Shown: positions 1 through 8,863 of the stretch, piece by piece
Layout of the letters: each line of letters starts with the position of its first letter
Numbering within the stretch: the stretch's first letter is position 1
DNA from: Pseudomonas sp. ANT_J12
GTDB taxonomy: Bacteria > Pseudomonadota > Gammaproteobacteria > Pseudomonadales > Pseudomonadaceae
Reading direction: 5' to 3'
DNA: 64,000 bases
NCBI RefSeq assembly: GCF_008370045.1
Contig: NZ_VOBN01000008.1
Coordinates: 186,001-250,000 of the forward strand
Notes under the pieces: model-generated
The model's database searches: none
Told to the model about the DNA's origin: nothing
Seen by the model: the letters and a program-made list of their open reading frames with translations, nothing else
Translations under genes and position numbers: made by a program

Positions 1-41
1 CCAGCAATCGCTGTATGACTGTTACACCGCGTTTGCAGGTT

Positions 42-88
42 TGGGGTCGCTTCGCGACCCAACGGGGGCAAGCCCCCTCGCCACAAAA
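42..88. repeat. REP-like palindromic repeat
   Basis: Intergenic palindromic unit containing GGGGGCAAGCCCCCTCGCCA next to a GGGTCGCTTCGCGACCC hairpin. It belongs to the same subtype as the paired copy at 53767-53892 and the single copy at 57190-57230. It sits downstream of lolA, which reads leftwards. Part of a partner unit could lie outside the window. Confidence 0.7.
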
Positions 89-111
89 GCAGCGCCCACA
101 AATCCCGCATT

Positions 112-735
112 TTACTCCTGGATCACGTCCGCCCCTTTAGGGATGTCGAACTTGAACTTGGACGCCGGGATCGGCTCGTTGGCCTTCACGCCGGTGAACA
201 GGAGGTTGGTGCGCTGACCGACGCTGTCGATCATTTGCATGTCATTGACCAGGCCGTTGCGGAACGACAAGCGCAGGCTGTCGAACAGGGTGTCCTTGGT
301 TTTCGGCTTCAGGGTGAAGTCGATCACGCCACCGGCTTCCTTGGCGCTGATGTCGAAGCTCTCCTTGATCTTGGACACGTCACCGGACAGCAGCAGGGCG
401 GGGGTCTGGGTCAGGCGCTGGTCGAGGGTCTTGATGGTGACCTGTTCCAGATCCGGGTCCCACAGGGTGACCTTCTTGCCATCGGAGACCATGGTTTGTT
501 CGGCAGGTGCATCGGTGTGCCAGTAGAACAGGCCCGGACGCTGCAGCGACATTTCACCAGCGGTTTCCTGCAACTGGGTGCCGCTGCCATCGAGCGTCAG
601 CTGGGAGAAGCGCGCGGTCAGGGTCTTGGATGTTTCCAGCAGTTGGGTCAGGCGCGCCACGTCCTTGTCGTCGGCGTGGGCCGAGAGCGTGGTCAAAGCC
701 AGAACCGGCAGCAACAGCATGCGGATAAGACGCAT
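112..735 (-). CDS. lolA: Outer-membrane lipoprotein carrier protein LolA
   Basis: Periplasmic chaperone that takes lipoproteins released by the inner-membrane LolCDE complex and hands them to LolB at the outer membrane. The 207-residue product starts with a Sec signal peptide (basic MRLIR, hydrophobic LLLPVLAL, cleavage near SAHA-DD). The mature part has the LolA-type pattern of beta strands: an early TARFSQ segment, a GLFYWHTD segment and a VTLWDPDLEQVTI segment, which form the open hydrophobic barrel. Length is normal for the family (about 200). It lies 64 bp downstream of ftsK on the same strand, an order typical of pseudomonads (ftsK-lolA), so co-transcription is likely. No clear terminator follows, only a REP unit. 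Confidence 0.96.
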   Translation of the reverse strand: MRLIRMLLLPVLALTTLSAHADDKDVARLTQLLETSKTLTARFSQLTLDGSGTQLQETAGEMSLQRPGLFYWHTDAPAEQTMVSDGKKVTLWDPDLEQVTIKTLDQRLTQTPALLLSGDVSKIKESFDISAKEAGGVIDFTLKPKTKDTLFDSLRLSFRNGLVNDMQMIDSVGQRTNLLFTGVKANEPIPASKFKFDIPKGADVIQE

Positions 736-799
736 GGGAGTCCTCTTGAGATGCGTGGGGGTTGCGGAGGCGCGTCATTGCGCCCCCCTTCAATTCAAA

Positions 800-3208
800 T
801 CAGTCGCGCACCGGGCCAGGGGCCAGGACTTCTCGCGAACCGTTGGTGTTCATGGACGTCACGACCCCGGCCATTTCCATGGCTTCGATCATGCGCGCGG
901 CGCGGTTGTAGCCGATTTTCAGCTTGCGCTGAACCGCCGAAATGGACGCGCGACGGCTTTCCAGCACGAACTGCACGGCTTCGTCGTACAGCGCATCGGA
1001 TTCGCTGTCGTCATCGCCACCACCGCTGCCGCCGTCGAAACCGCTACCGGCTTCTTCGACACCGGCGAGGATTTCATCGTTGTATTCCGGTGCGCCGCGC
1101 AGTTTCCAGGCTTCAACCACCCGGTGTACCTCGTCATCGGACACGAACGCGCCGTGAACCCGGATCGGCAGGCTGGTGCCCGGCGGCATGTAGAGCATGT
1201 CACCGTGGCCCAGCAATTGCTCGGCGCCACCCTGGTCGATGATGGTCCGGGAGTCGATTTTGCTCGAGACCTGGAACGCCATGCGGGTCGGAATATTGGC
1301 CTTGATCAGACCGGTGATCACGTCAACCGACGGACGCTGGGTCGCGAGAATCAAGTGGATACCGGCCGCACGGGCCTTCTGGGCGATACGGGCGATCAGT
1401 TCTTCGACCTTCTTGCCGACGATCATCATCATGTCGGCGAATTCGTCGACGACCACGACAATGGTCGGCAGCTTGGTCAGCAGCGGCGCTTCGTCGTGAA
1501 TGCTTTCGCGCTTGTACAAAGGATCGGTCAACGGCGTACCGGCGTCCTGGGCTTCCTTGACCTTGGCGTTGAAGCCCGACAGGTTACGCACGCCCATCTT
1601 CGCCATCAGTTTGTAGCGACGCTCCATCTCCGCCACGCTCCAGCGCAGGGCGTTGGCTGCGTCCTTCATGTCGGTGACCACTGGGCAGAGCAGATGCGGA
1701 ATGCCTTCGTAGATCGACAGCTCAAGCATTTTCGGGTCGATCATGATCAGCTTGGCGTCTTCCGGGCCAGACTTGAACAGGATCGACAGGATCATCGCGT
1801 TCACACCCACCGACTTACCGGAACCGGTGGTACCGGCCACCAGCAAGTGCGGCATTTTCGCCAGGTCGGTGATGACCGGCTTGCCGCCGATGTCGTGGCC
1901 CAGGGCCAGGGTCACCGGGGATTTGAAGTTGTCGTATTCCGGGGTCGACAGCACTTCGGAGAAGCGCACGATCTGGCGGTCTTCGTTAGGGATCTCGATA
2001 CCGACGGTGGTCTTGCCCGGAATCACTTCCACCACCCGCACGCTGGTCACGGCCAGGGAACGCGCCAGGTCTTTGGCCAGGTTGGAGATGCGGCTGACCT
2101 TGACGCCGGCGGCCGGCTGGATTTCGTAACGGGTAATGACCGGGCCTGGGTGAATCGAATCCACCGAGACTTCGACGCCGAATTCCTTGAGCTTGATTTC
2201 CAGCAAGTGGCCGACGGCTGCCAGCGACTCCGGGGAATAGTTGAGCTGTTTCTTTTCCGCCGGGTCGAGGATCGAGATCGGTGGCAAGGTGCCTTCGACG
2301 GCGCTGTCGACGAACAACGGCGCCTGCTTCTCTTTTTCCACACGCTTGCTCGGCGCGGCCGGTTTCGGCGGTGCCGGGGCAATCACGGGCGGCACCTGCT
2401 TCTCGCGATCCGACATGTGCTTGCTCAGGGCCTGCTCGCGCTCGATCAGGCGTTCCTTGACCTTGGCCTGCTCACGTTTATCGGTGACTGTCGGGGCGAC
2501 CACGTCATGCACACGGTCATCGACTTCACGCAATTGCGCGACCAGTTGTTTGCGCTCGACCCGTGCCGCCCACCAGCGATTGGCGGCGCCCTGGAACAGT
2601 TCGAACAGGTCGAGGGTGATCTTGCCGGTGACGTCCATCACCTTGAACCATGACAGGTCGGTGAACACCGTCAGGCCGAACAGGAACAGGGCGATGAACA
2701 GCAGCGTGCTGCCCTGGATGTTCAGGGCATTGCGGGCCAGGTCGCCCAGGCTTTCGCCCAATGCGCCGCCGGCACCGGCCGGCAGGCCGGTCGCCGCATG
2801 GAAATGGATGTGGGCCAGGGCCGCGCCTGACAGCACCAGGAACACCAGGCCGATCAGCCGCCAGGAGAACAACCAGCCGCTCCACTGCCACGGTTCATGG
2901 CGTTGACGAAAAATCTGGTAGATCTTGACCGCCAGCAACAGCGGGAAGATGTAGGCGAAGTAACCCAACACCATGAACAGGATATCGGCGCTGTAGGAGC
3001 CCACCGGGCCGCCGAAGTTCTGGACGTCCTCGATCTTGCTGTTATGACTCCAGCCCGGATCGTCCTTGCCATAGGTTAACAAGGCCATCATCAGGAACAG
3101 GCACAGGGCGCCGATGGCGATCAATGCACCTTCCTTGAGTCGGTAGTGCAGATGCTGGCGCCAAAGCGGTACAACGGCTGGTTTAGGTGCTGCGGTGGAT
3201 TTCTTCAA
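800..3208 (-). CDS. ftsK: DNA translocase FtsK
   Basis: Septum-located, ATP-driven double-strand DNA pump that clears chromosome termini from the closing septum and activates XerCD recombination at dif. The 802-residue product has four hydrophobic segments in the first ~190 residues (about 27-46, 73-100, 117-140 and 167-188). A charged, proline-containing linker follows, much shorter than in E. coli FtsK. Then come the RecA-like motor with Walker A AGTTGSGKSVGVN and Walker B VVVVDEFADMM, and a C-terminal winged-helix gamma domain (SISAVQRKLKIGYNRAARMIE) that reads KOPS sequences. The length is usual for Pseudomonas. It is divergent from trxB and upstream of lolA. Confidence 0.97.
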   Translation of the reverse strand: MKKSTAAPKPAVVPLWRQHLHYRLKEGALIAIGALCLFLMMALLTYGKDDPGWSHNSKIEDVQNFGGPVGSYSADILFMVLGYFAYIFPLLLAVKIYQIFRQRHEPWQWSGWLFSWRLIGLVFLVLSGAALAHIHFHAATGLPAGAGGALGESLGDLARNALNIQGSTLLFIALFLFGLTVFTDLSWFKVMDVTGKITLDLFELFQGAANRWWAARVERKQLVAQLREVDDRVHDVVAPTVTDKREQAKVKERLIEREQALSKHMSDREKQVPPVIAPAPPKPAAPSKRVEKEKQAPLFVDSAVEGTLPPISILDPAEKKQLNYSPESLAAVGHLLEIKLKEFGVEVSVDSIHPGPVITRYEIQPAAGVKVSRISNLAKDLARSLAVTSVRVVEVIPGKTTVGIEIPNEDRQIVRFSEVLSTPEYDNFKSPVTLALGHDIGGKPVITDLAKMPHLLVAGTTGSGKSVGVNAMILSILFKSGPEDAKLIMIDPKMLELSIYEGIPHLLCPVVTDMKDAANALRWSVAEMERRYKLMAKMGVRNLSGFNAKVKEAQDAGTPLTDPLYKRESIHDEAPLLTKLPTIVVVVDEFADMMMIVGKKVEELIARIAQKARAAGIHLILATQRPSVDVITGLIKANIPTRMAFQVSSKIDSRTIIDQGGAEQLLGHGDMLYMPPGTSLPIRVHGAFVSDDEVHRVVEAWKLRGAPEYNDEILAGVEEAGSGFDGGSGGGDDDSESDALYDEAVQFVLESRRASISAVQRKLKIGYNRAARMIEAMEMAGVVTSMNTNGSREVLAPGPVRD

Positions 3209-3516
3209 AACGCTTCTTTTCCTGCGCCTATGGCGCGTCCATCTGTTGAATGACTATAAAAAACTGCCCAATCCAGGCAGGTAAAAAAGTTAACCGATGC
3301 AACTGGGACTACTTTTAACACTGCACCCCGATGTTTCAAAACAGGGCAGGCAGTGCTTTTTTTAATACAAGCGCTGTAACAAGCAGGCATTGTACGGGTT
3401 TGTTCGCCCGATGCCATGCTGGCAGTCCTTGGGTGTAGCATAGCCAAACGCATATGACACACGGTTCAATTTGAGCACGCATTCTCTTTTGTGACAAAGG
3501 CTTATGAGGTGTTTTT
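3209..3516. other. ftsK-trxB divergent intergenic region
   Basis: A 308-bp region between divergent starts that must hold the promoters of both genes. I cannot place convincing -35/-10 pairs. It contains a CACTGC (3319-3324) ... GCAGTG (3350-3355) inverted repeat followed by C and seven Ts (3357-3363), a terminator-like layout on the plus strand with no upstream plus-strand gene. I see no LexA-type CTG-N10-CAG box in front of ftsK. Confidence 0.4.
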
Positions 3517-4476
3517 ATGAGCGAGTCCAAGCATTCACGCCTGATCATTCTGGGTTCCGGCCCTGCCGGTTACAGCGCCGCCGTTTATGCCGCCCGGGCC
3601 AACCTCAAACCGGTGGTCATAACCGGCATACAGGCAGGTGGCCAGCTCACCACCACCGTCGAAGTCGACAACTGGCCCGGTGACGTCGAAGGCCTCACCG
3701 GCCCGGTGCTGATGGAACGCATGCAAAAACACGCCGAACGCTTTGACACAGAGATCGTTTACGACCACATCCACACCGCCAAGTTGCAGCAGCGCCCGTT
3801 CGAACTCATCGGCGACAGCGGCACCTACACCTGCGACGCGCTGATTATCGCCACCGGCGCTTCGGCGCAATACCTGGGGCTGCCCTCGGAAGAAGCCTTT
3901 GCCGGCAAAGGGGTTTCGGCCTGCGCAACGTGCGACGGCTTCTTCTACCGCAATCAGGTGGTCGCGGTGGTCGGCGGCGGCAACACGGCGGTTGAAGAAG
4001 CGCTGTACCTGTCGAACATCGCCAAGGAAGTCCATCTGGTGCACCGGCGCGACAAACTGCGCTCGGAGAAGATTCTTCAGGACAAGCTGTTCGAGAAAGC
4101 CGCCAACGGCAATATCCGCCTGCACTGGAACCAGAACCTCGATGAAGTGCTGGGCGACGCCAGCGGCGTGACCGGCGCCCGTCTGCGCGACAGCCATACC
4201 GGTGAGATGAGCGAATTACCGCTGGCCGGCGTGTTCATCGCCATCGGCCACAAGCCCAACACCGATCTGTTCCAGGGCCAGCTGCCGATGCGTGACGGCT
4301 ATCTGCTGATCAAGGGTGGCAACGAAGGCGATGCCACCGCTACCGAGATCCCGGGCGTATTCGCCGCGGGCGACGTGGCCGATCACGTTTACCGTCAGGC
4401 CGTGACGTCTGCCGGTGCCGGTTGCATGGCCGCACTGGACGCCGAGAAATACCTCGACGATATTCCAACCGTGTGA
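3517..4476 (+). CDS. trxB: Thioredoxin reductase (NADPH)
   Basis: Flavoprotein that passes electrons from NADPH through FAD and a redox-active disulfide to thioredoxin. The 319-residue product shows the FAD-binding GSGPAGYSAA near the N terminus, the catalytic CATC pair (Cys136 and Cys139), the NADPH-binding GGGNTAVEEA, and the C-terminal FAD-contact segment ending GVFAAGDVAD. Size and motif order are those of the low-molecular-weight bacterial enzyme. The start ATG is preceded by a TGAGGTG ribosome-binding site. aat follows on the same strand 64 bp downstream; trxB and aat are also near neighbours in E. coli, so this is an old arrangement. Confidence 0.96.
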   Translation: MSESKHSRLIILGSGPAGYSAAVYAARANLKPVVITGIQAGGQLTTTVEVDNWPGDVEGLTGPVLMERMQKHAERFDTEIVYDHIHTAKLQQRPFELIGDSGTYTCDALIIATGASAQYLGLPSEEAFAGKGVSACATCDGFFYRNQVVAVVGGGNTAVEEALYLSNIAKEVHLVHRRDKLRSEKILQDKLFEKAANGNIRLHWNQNLDEVLGDASGVTGARLRDSHTGEMSELPLAGVFIAIGHKPNTDLFQGQLPMRDGYLLIKGGNEGDATATEIPGVFAAGDVADHVYRQAVTSAGAGCMAALDAEKYLDDIPTV

Positions 4477-4540
4477 CGCTCCAATTCACGGCGGACCGAC
4501 AAGCCCGCCACTGCCCTCCCCTTCTGCAAGCCCGGATGCC

Positions 4541-5221
4541 ATGCTGACTTGGTTACAACGCAACACCCTGACTTTCCCGCCCCTGGAAAAAGCCATGCGC
4601 GATCCCAACGGATTGTTGGCGGCGGGCGGCGATCTGTCCGCCGACCGCCTGATCCAGGCCTATCGCCACGGTTGCTTTCCGTGGTTTTCCGAAGGCCAGC
4701 CGATTCTCTGGTGGTCGCCGGACCCGCGCACGGTTCTGTTTCCCGACGAACTGCACGTTTCCCGCAGCCTCGGCAAACTGCTGCGCCAACAACGCTATCA
4801 AGTGACCTTCGATCAGGATTTCGCCGCGGTCATCAGCGCCTGCGCCGCACCACGGGATTACGCCGACGGCACCTGGATCACCGAAGCCATGCAGGACGCC
4901 TACCTGGAGCTGCACCGGCGCGGCTATGCGCACTCGGTCGAGGTCTGGGACCAGGGCGAGCTGGTCGGCGGGCTGTACGGCCTGGCCATGGGGCAGCTGT
5001 TTTTCGGCGAATCGATGTTCAGCCGCGCCGATAACGCGTCCAAATTTGGCTTTGCCACCTTGGTGCGACATCTGAAAGACTCGGGTTTCGTGCTGATCGA
5101 TTGCCAGATGCCGACTGATCACCTGCACAGTCTCGGTGCCCGGGCGATTCCCCGAAGGGAATTTGCCGACTATCTGGCGCGACACCTGGATCAGCCCAAT
5201 AGCGCCACCTGGGTTTACTGA
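4541..5221 (+). CDS. aat: Leucyl/phenylalanyl-tRNA-protein transferase
   Basis: Transfers Leu or Phe from aminoacyl-tRNA to the N terminus of proteins that begin with Lys or Arg, making a primary destabilising residue read by ClpS. I start the gene at the ATG at 4541, giving 226 residues beginning MLTWL, because the family starts here; the open frame upstream to 4415 overlaps trxB and has no family similarity. Characteristic segments include FPPLEKAMRDPNGLLAAGGD, WWSPDPRTVLFP, and GLYGLAMGQLFFGESMFSR (acyl-transferase fold). It is followed 57 bp later by ate, the second leucyl-transferase, so both transferases probably share one transcript. Confidence 0.96.
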   Translation: MLTWLQRNTLTFPPLEKAMRDPNGLLAAGGDLSADRLIQAYRHGCFPWFSEGQPILWWSPDPRTVLFPDELHVSRSLGKLLRQQRYQVTFDQDFAAVISACAAPRDYADGTWITEAMQDAYLELHRRGYAHSVEVWDQGELVGGLYGLAMGQLFFGESMFSRADNASKFGFATLVRHLKDSGFVLIDCQMPTDHLHSLGARAIPRREFADYLARHLDQPNSATWVY

Positions 5222-5278
5222 GCGACTTTTGCGTGTGTGGCTTACACTTAATTCAAAGCTTTTTCCCGAGGGTTGATC

Positions 5279-5986
5279 ATGACCGAGTTGGCGCGCCTGA
5301 AGTTTTATGCCACTCAGCCCCACTCTTGCAGTTATCTGCCCGAGGAGCAGGCCACTACCCTGTTTCTCGATCCTAGCCAGCCCATGGATGTGCATGTCTA
5401 CGCAGACCTGTCGGAAATGGGTTTTCGTCGCAGCGGCGATCATCTCTACCGGCCTCATTGCCAGAATTGCAATGCGTGTGTGCCGGCGCGCATCCCCGTG
5501 GCGCAGTTTTCGCCCAACCGTCAGCAAAAGCGCATTTTCAAACGCAACGCCGATGTACAGGTGCGCCCGGCCAGGCCGAAGTTCAGCGAAGAGTATTTCG
5601 ATCTCTATCAGCGCTACATCGAACAGCGTCATGCCGACGGCGACATGTACCCGCCGAGCCGCGATCAGTTTTCGACGTTCCTGGTACGCGACCTGCCGTT
5701 TTCCCGATTCTACGAATTTCGTCTCAACGGTCGGTTGGTGGCCGTGGCCGTGACCGACTTGCTGCCCAATGGCCTGTCGGCGGTCTACACCTTCTACGAG
5801 CCCGCCGAAGACCATCGCAGCCTCGGGCGCTACGCCATCCTCTGGCAAATCGCCGAAGCCCAGCGACTGGGACTGGAAGCGGTTTACCTCGGCTACTGGA
5901 TCAAAAACTGCAAAAAGATGAACTACAAGACCCAGTATCGCCCCATCGAACTGCTGATTAATCAGCGCTGGGTCATCCTGAACTAA
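5279..5986 (+). CDS. ate: Aspartate/glutamate leucyltransferase (Bpt-type)
   Basis: Adds Leu to proteins with N-terminal Asp or Glu, feeding them to ClpS/ClpAP; this family (also named Bpt) is related to eukaryotic arginyl-transferases but uses Leu-tRNA. The product has 235 residues from the ATG at 5279; a TTG two codons upstream in frame is less likely. The N-terminal domain carries the conserved Cys-rich region, with HSCSYLPEE and HCQNCNACVPARIP. The C-terminal GNAT-like domain includes EYFDLYQRYIEQRH and YLGYWIKNCKKMNYKTQYRP. It lies between aat and infA on the same strand. Confidence 0.95.
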   Translation: MTELARLKFYATQPHSCSYLPEEQATTLFLDPSQPMDVHVYADLSEMGFRRSGDHLYRPHCQNCNACVPARIPVAQFSPNRQQKRIFKRNADVQVRPARPKFSEEYFDLYQRYIEQRHADGDMYPPSRDQFSTFLVRDLPFSRFYEFRLNGRLVAVAVTDLLPNGLSAVYTFYEPAEDHRSLGRYAILWQIAEAQRLGLEAVYLGYWIKNCKKMNYKTQYRPIELLINQRWVILN

Positions 5987-6097
5987 GGCAATCTGTAAAC
6001 CGCTTGGCGTAAACCCCATTTTTCGGGCACAATGCACGCCGCTTTTGCCTGGCGCAGTTGCACCGGGCCATTCATTGGATACCGAGGGCTTTACTGC

Positions 6098-6316
6098 ATG
6101 TCGAAAGAAGACAGCTTCGAAATGGAAGGCACTGTCGTCGACACCCTGCCCAACACCATGTTTCGTGTGGAGTTGGAAAATGGGCACGTCGTAACCGCGC
6201 ATATTTCCGGCAAGATGCGCAAGAACTACATTCGTATTCTTACCGGTGACAAAGTGCGCGTCGAGCTGACGCCCTATGACTTGAGCAAAGGGCGCATCAC
6301 TTACCGCGCTCGTTAA
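6098..6316 (+). CDS. infA: Translation initiation factor IF-1
   Basis: Small S1/OB-fold protein that occupies the ribosomal A site during initiation together with IF-2 and IF-3. The 72-residue product begins [13 protein letters not shown] and contains the canonical [20 protein letters not shown] and [18 protein letters not shown] segments. The ATG at 6098 is chosen because it gives the exact family length; upstream in-frame codons to 6032 are not conserved. It closes the trxB-aat-ate-infA block and is followed 15 bp later by a strong intrinsic terminator. Confidence 0.97.
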
Positions 6317-6331
6317 TCAAGTCAATACAAA

Positions 6332-6356
6332 ACGCCCGGTTATGCCGGGCGTTTTT
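6332..6356 (+). terminator. Intrinsic terminator after infA
   Basis: Stem ACGCCCGG / CCGGGCGT with a short loop, followed by a run of Ts. It ends the aat-ate-infA transcript. Confidence 0.9.
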
Positions 6357-6387
6357 GTGTGCGCGGGATTTACCATCCGCCACGATT

Positions 6388-6495
6388 GATCGTTCTAACG
6401 CTCTGCGTGGGAAACCCTCAACGGACGCTCCGCGTTCGTCCTTTGGGACGCGGAGCGTCCCGGGCTGCGTTCCCACGCGGAGCATGGGAACGATC
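6388..6495. repeat. Four-hairpin GATCGTTC repeat, copy 1
   Basis: About 108 bp starting GATCGTTCTAACGC and ending GCATGGGAACGATC, the most diverged full copy in the window. Its internal arms GGACGCTCCGCGTTC and GGGACGCGGAGCGTCCC are still visible. It lies between the convergent genes infA and clpA, between their terminators. Other copies: 19451-19562, 47340-47450, 52059-52169, 57241-57353, and a minimal one at 47191-47220. Confidence 0.85.
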
Positions 6496-6519
6496 AACGG
6501 CGCACAAACTGCAGACAGC

Positions 6520-6545
6520 AAAAAGGCGCCTTTCGGCGCCTTTTG
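6520..6545. terminator. Bidirectional terminator after clpA
   Basis: Stem AAAAGGCGCC / GGCGCCTTTT with loop TTTC. The A and T runs on both sides let it work in either direction; it should end clpA transcription on the minus strand. Confidence 0.85.
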
Positions 6546-6562
6546 CTTTGTTGCGGTTAACG

Positions 6563-8833
6563 TCAGGCCATTTCAGCCGTGGTCTCGAACTCGAAGGTCA
6601 GCTCGCCGTCCTTGAGGTCGATGTGAACCACACCACCATGGTCGGCCAGTTCGCCAAAGAGGATCTCTTCGGCCAGCGGACGCTTGATCTTGTCCTGGAT
6701 CAAACGTGCCATTGGTCGAGCACCCATGGCCGAGTCGTAGCCACCCGCTGCCAGCCAGCTGCGTGCCGCGTCGGTCACTTCCAGCTGCACGCGCTTGTCT
6801 TCCAGCTGCGCCTGAAGCTCGGTAAGGAACTTGTCCACCACGCTTTTGATGACCTCATGACTGAGGCGACCAAACTGGATAATGGTGTCCAGACGGTTGC
6901 GGAACTCTGGCGTGAAGCTCTTCTTGATCACTTCCATTGCATCGGACGAGTGGTCCTGATGGGTGAAACCGATCGAAGCGCGCGCTGCGGTTTCGGCGCC
7001 GGCGTTGGTCGTCATGATGACGATTACGTTACGGAAATCCGCCTTGCGCCCGTTGTTGTCGGTGAGCGTACCGTGATCCATGACCTGCAACAGCAGGTTG
7101 AAGACTTCCGGATGCGCCTTCTCGATTTCATCGAGCAACAGCACGCAATGAGGCTGCTTGGTGATGGCTTCGGTCAGCAGACCGCCCTGATCGAACCCGA
7201 CATAGCCTGGCGGTGCACCGATCAGACGCGATACGGTGTGGCGCTCCATGTACTCGGACATGTCGAAACGAACCAGCTCGATGCCCAGCGCCTTGGCCAA
7301 CTGACGCGCCGCTTCGGTTTTACCGACACCGGTAGGACCTGCGAACAGGAACGAACCGACTGGCTTGTCTGGTGACTTGAGGCCGGCACGGGACAGTTTG
7401 ATCGCAGTCGACAACGAGTCGATCGCGGCATCCTGGCCAAATACCGTCAGCTTCAGGTCACGCTCAAGGTTACGCAGCAACTCTCTATCAGAGCTGTTGA
7501 CGTGCTTAGGCGGAATCCGCGCGATTTTCGCCACGATGTCCTCGACCTGAGGCACTTCGATGCGTTTCACGCGTTTTTCGATCGGTTGCAGGCGCTGGTA
7601 GGCCCCCGCCTCGTCGATGACGTCGATGGCCTTGTCCGGCATGTGCCGATCATTGATGTAGCGTGAAGCCAGTTCAGCCGCCGCACGCAACGCTTCATCG
7701 CTGTACTCGATACCGTGGTGCGTTTCGAAACGCCCTTTCAGGCCGCGCAGGATGCTGATGGTGTCTTCGACCGAAGGCTCGGACACATCGACCTTCTGGA
7801 AGCGCCGTGCCAAGGCACGATCCTTCTCGAAGATCCCGCGGAATTCCTGGAACGTGGTCGAACCGATGCAACGGATATCGCCGGACGACAGCAACGGTTT
7901 GAGCAGGTTAGAAGCATCCATGACGCCACCGGACGCGGCACCCGCACCAATGATGGTGTGGATCTCGTCGATGAACAGAATCGCCTGCGGACGTTTTTTC
8001 AGTTCGTTGAGCAACGCCTTGAAGCGCTTCTCGAAATCGCCGCGGTATTTGGTCCCGGCCAGCAAGGCGCCGAGATCAAGGGAGTACACCACGCTATTGG
8101 CCAGCAAATCCGGCACCTGGTTGTCGACAATGCGCTTGGCCAGGCCTTCGGCAATCGCGGTTTTACCCACGCCCGCCTCACCCACCAGCAGCGGATTGTT
8201 TTTGCGGCGCCGCGCCAGGATCTGCGCGACACGCTCGACTTCCATCTCACGGCCTACCAGCGGATCGATTCGACCCTGGCGCGCAAGTTCGTTGAGGTTG
8301 CTGGCATAAGCATCCAGAGGATTGCCTGAAGAAGAAGACTCACCGCCCTCGTCGTCCTGCATATCTTGCTCACCTTCAGAGTGATCGCCGTGCCCCGGCA
8401 CTTTGGAAATGCCATGGGCGATGTAGTTGACGACATCAATGCGTGCAACGCTCTGCTGTTTCAGCAGGAACACTGCCTGGCTTTCTTGCTCACTGAAAAT
8501 GGCGACCAGCACGTTGGCGCCAGTCACTTCGCGTTTGCCCGAGCTCTGTACGTGAAAGACAGCACGCTGCAGAACACGCTGGAAGCCCAGGGTGGGTTGG
8601 GTCTCGCGATCCTCGTCATGGACGGGGATCAACGGCGTGGTGGAGTCGATGAACTCCTGCAGGTCATGCTTGAGTTTGTCGAGGTTTGCGCCGCAGGCAC
8701 GCAAAACGGTGGCGGCAGCCTCATTGTCCAATAGGGCCAACAGGAGATGTTCGACGGTCATGAATTCATGACGTTTCGAACGGGCCTCCTTGAAGGCTAA
8801 ATTGAGGGTGACTTCGAGCTCGCGGTTTAACAT
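6563..8833 (-). CDS. clpA: ATP-dependent Clp protease ATP-binding subunit ClpA
   Basis: AAA+ unfoldase that docks on ClpP and feeds it substrates, including N-degron proteins handed over by ClpS. The 756-residue product has the N-terminal Clp_N double repeat (about residues 1-145) that binds ClpS. A first AAA+ domain follows with Walker A GEAGVGKTAIAEG and Walker B ILFIDEIH, then a second with Walker A GPTGVGKTEAARQ and VLLLDEIEKAHP. The ClpP-docking IGF tripeptide is visible in ASIGFTHQD. The length matches E. coli ClpA (758). clpS lies 30 bp upstream on the same strand, the usual clpS-clpA operon. Confidence 0.97.
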   Translation of the reverse strand: MLNRELEVTLNLAFKEARSKRHEFMTVEHLLLALLDNEAAATVLRACGANLDKLKHDLQEFIDSTTPLIPVHDEDRETQPTLGFQRVLQRAVFHVQSSGKREVTGANVLVAIFSEQESQAVFLLKQQSVARIDVVNYIAHGISKVPGHGDHSEGEQDMQDDEGGESSSSGNPLDAYASNLNELARQGRIDPLVGREMEVERVAQILARRRKNNPLLVGEAGVGKTAIAEGLAKRIVDNQVPDLLANSVVYSLDLGALLAGTKYRGDFEKRFKALLNELKKRPQAILFIDEIHTIIGAGAASGGVMDASNLLKPLLSSGDIRCIGSTTFQEFRGIFEKDRALARRFQKVDVSEPSVEDTISILRGLKGRFETHHGIEYSDEALRAAAELASRYINDRHMPDKAIDVIDEAGAYQRLQPIEKRVKRIEVPQVEDIVAKIARIPPKHVNSSDRELLRNLERDLKLTVFGQDAAIDSLSTAIKLSRAGLKSPDKPVGSFLFAGPTGVGKTEAARQLAKALGIELVRFDMSEYMERHTVSRLIGAPPGYVGFDQGGLLTEAITKQPHCVLLLDEIEKAHPEVFNLLLQVMDHGTLTDNNGRKADFRNVIVIMTTNAGAETAARASIGFTHQDHSSDAMEVIKKSFTPEFRNRLDTIIQFGRLSHEVIKSVVDKFLTELQAQLEDKRVQLEVTDAARSWLAAGGYDSAMGARPMARLIQDKIKRPLAEEILFGELADHGGVVHIDLKDGELTFEFETTAEMA

Positions 8834-8863
8834 AGCTTCACCTCATACCCAAGTGGTCGGCGA

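Noticed and set aside
578..2653. Long plus-strand open frame (691 codons) over ftsK
   Set aside because: It is antisense to a clear FtsK gene; its composition is rich in Arg, His, Gly and Val as expected from GC-biased codons read backwards. No domain is recognisable.
3209..3516. LexA box in front of ftsK, as at the E. coli ftsK SOS promoter
   Set aside because: CTGTAACAAGCAG has the wrong spacing (7 instead of 10 between CTG and CAG) and is not a good match.
4553..6202. Minus-strand open frame over aat, ate and infA
   Set aside because: It spans three well-supported genes on the other strand and shows no family features.
6297..6521. Small open frames over the four-hairpin repeats (also at 19352, 47261, 51849 and 57152)
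   Set aside because: They are translations of an inverted-repeat DNA element, occur in many frames, and have no ribosome-binding sites or conserved starts.
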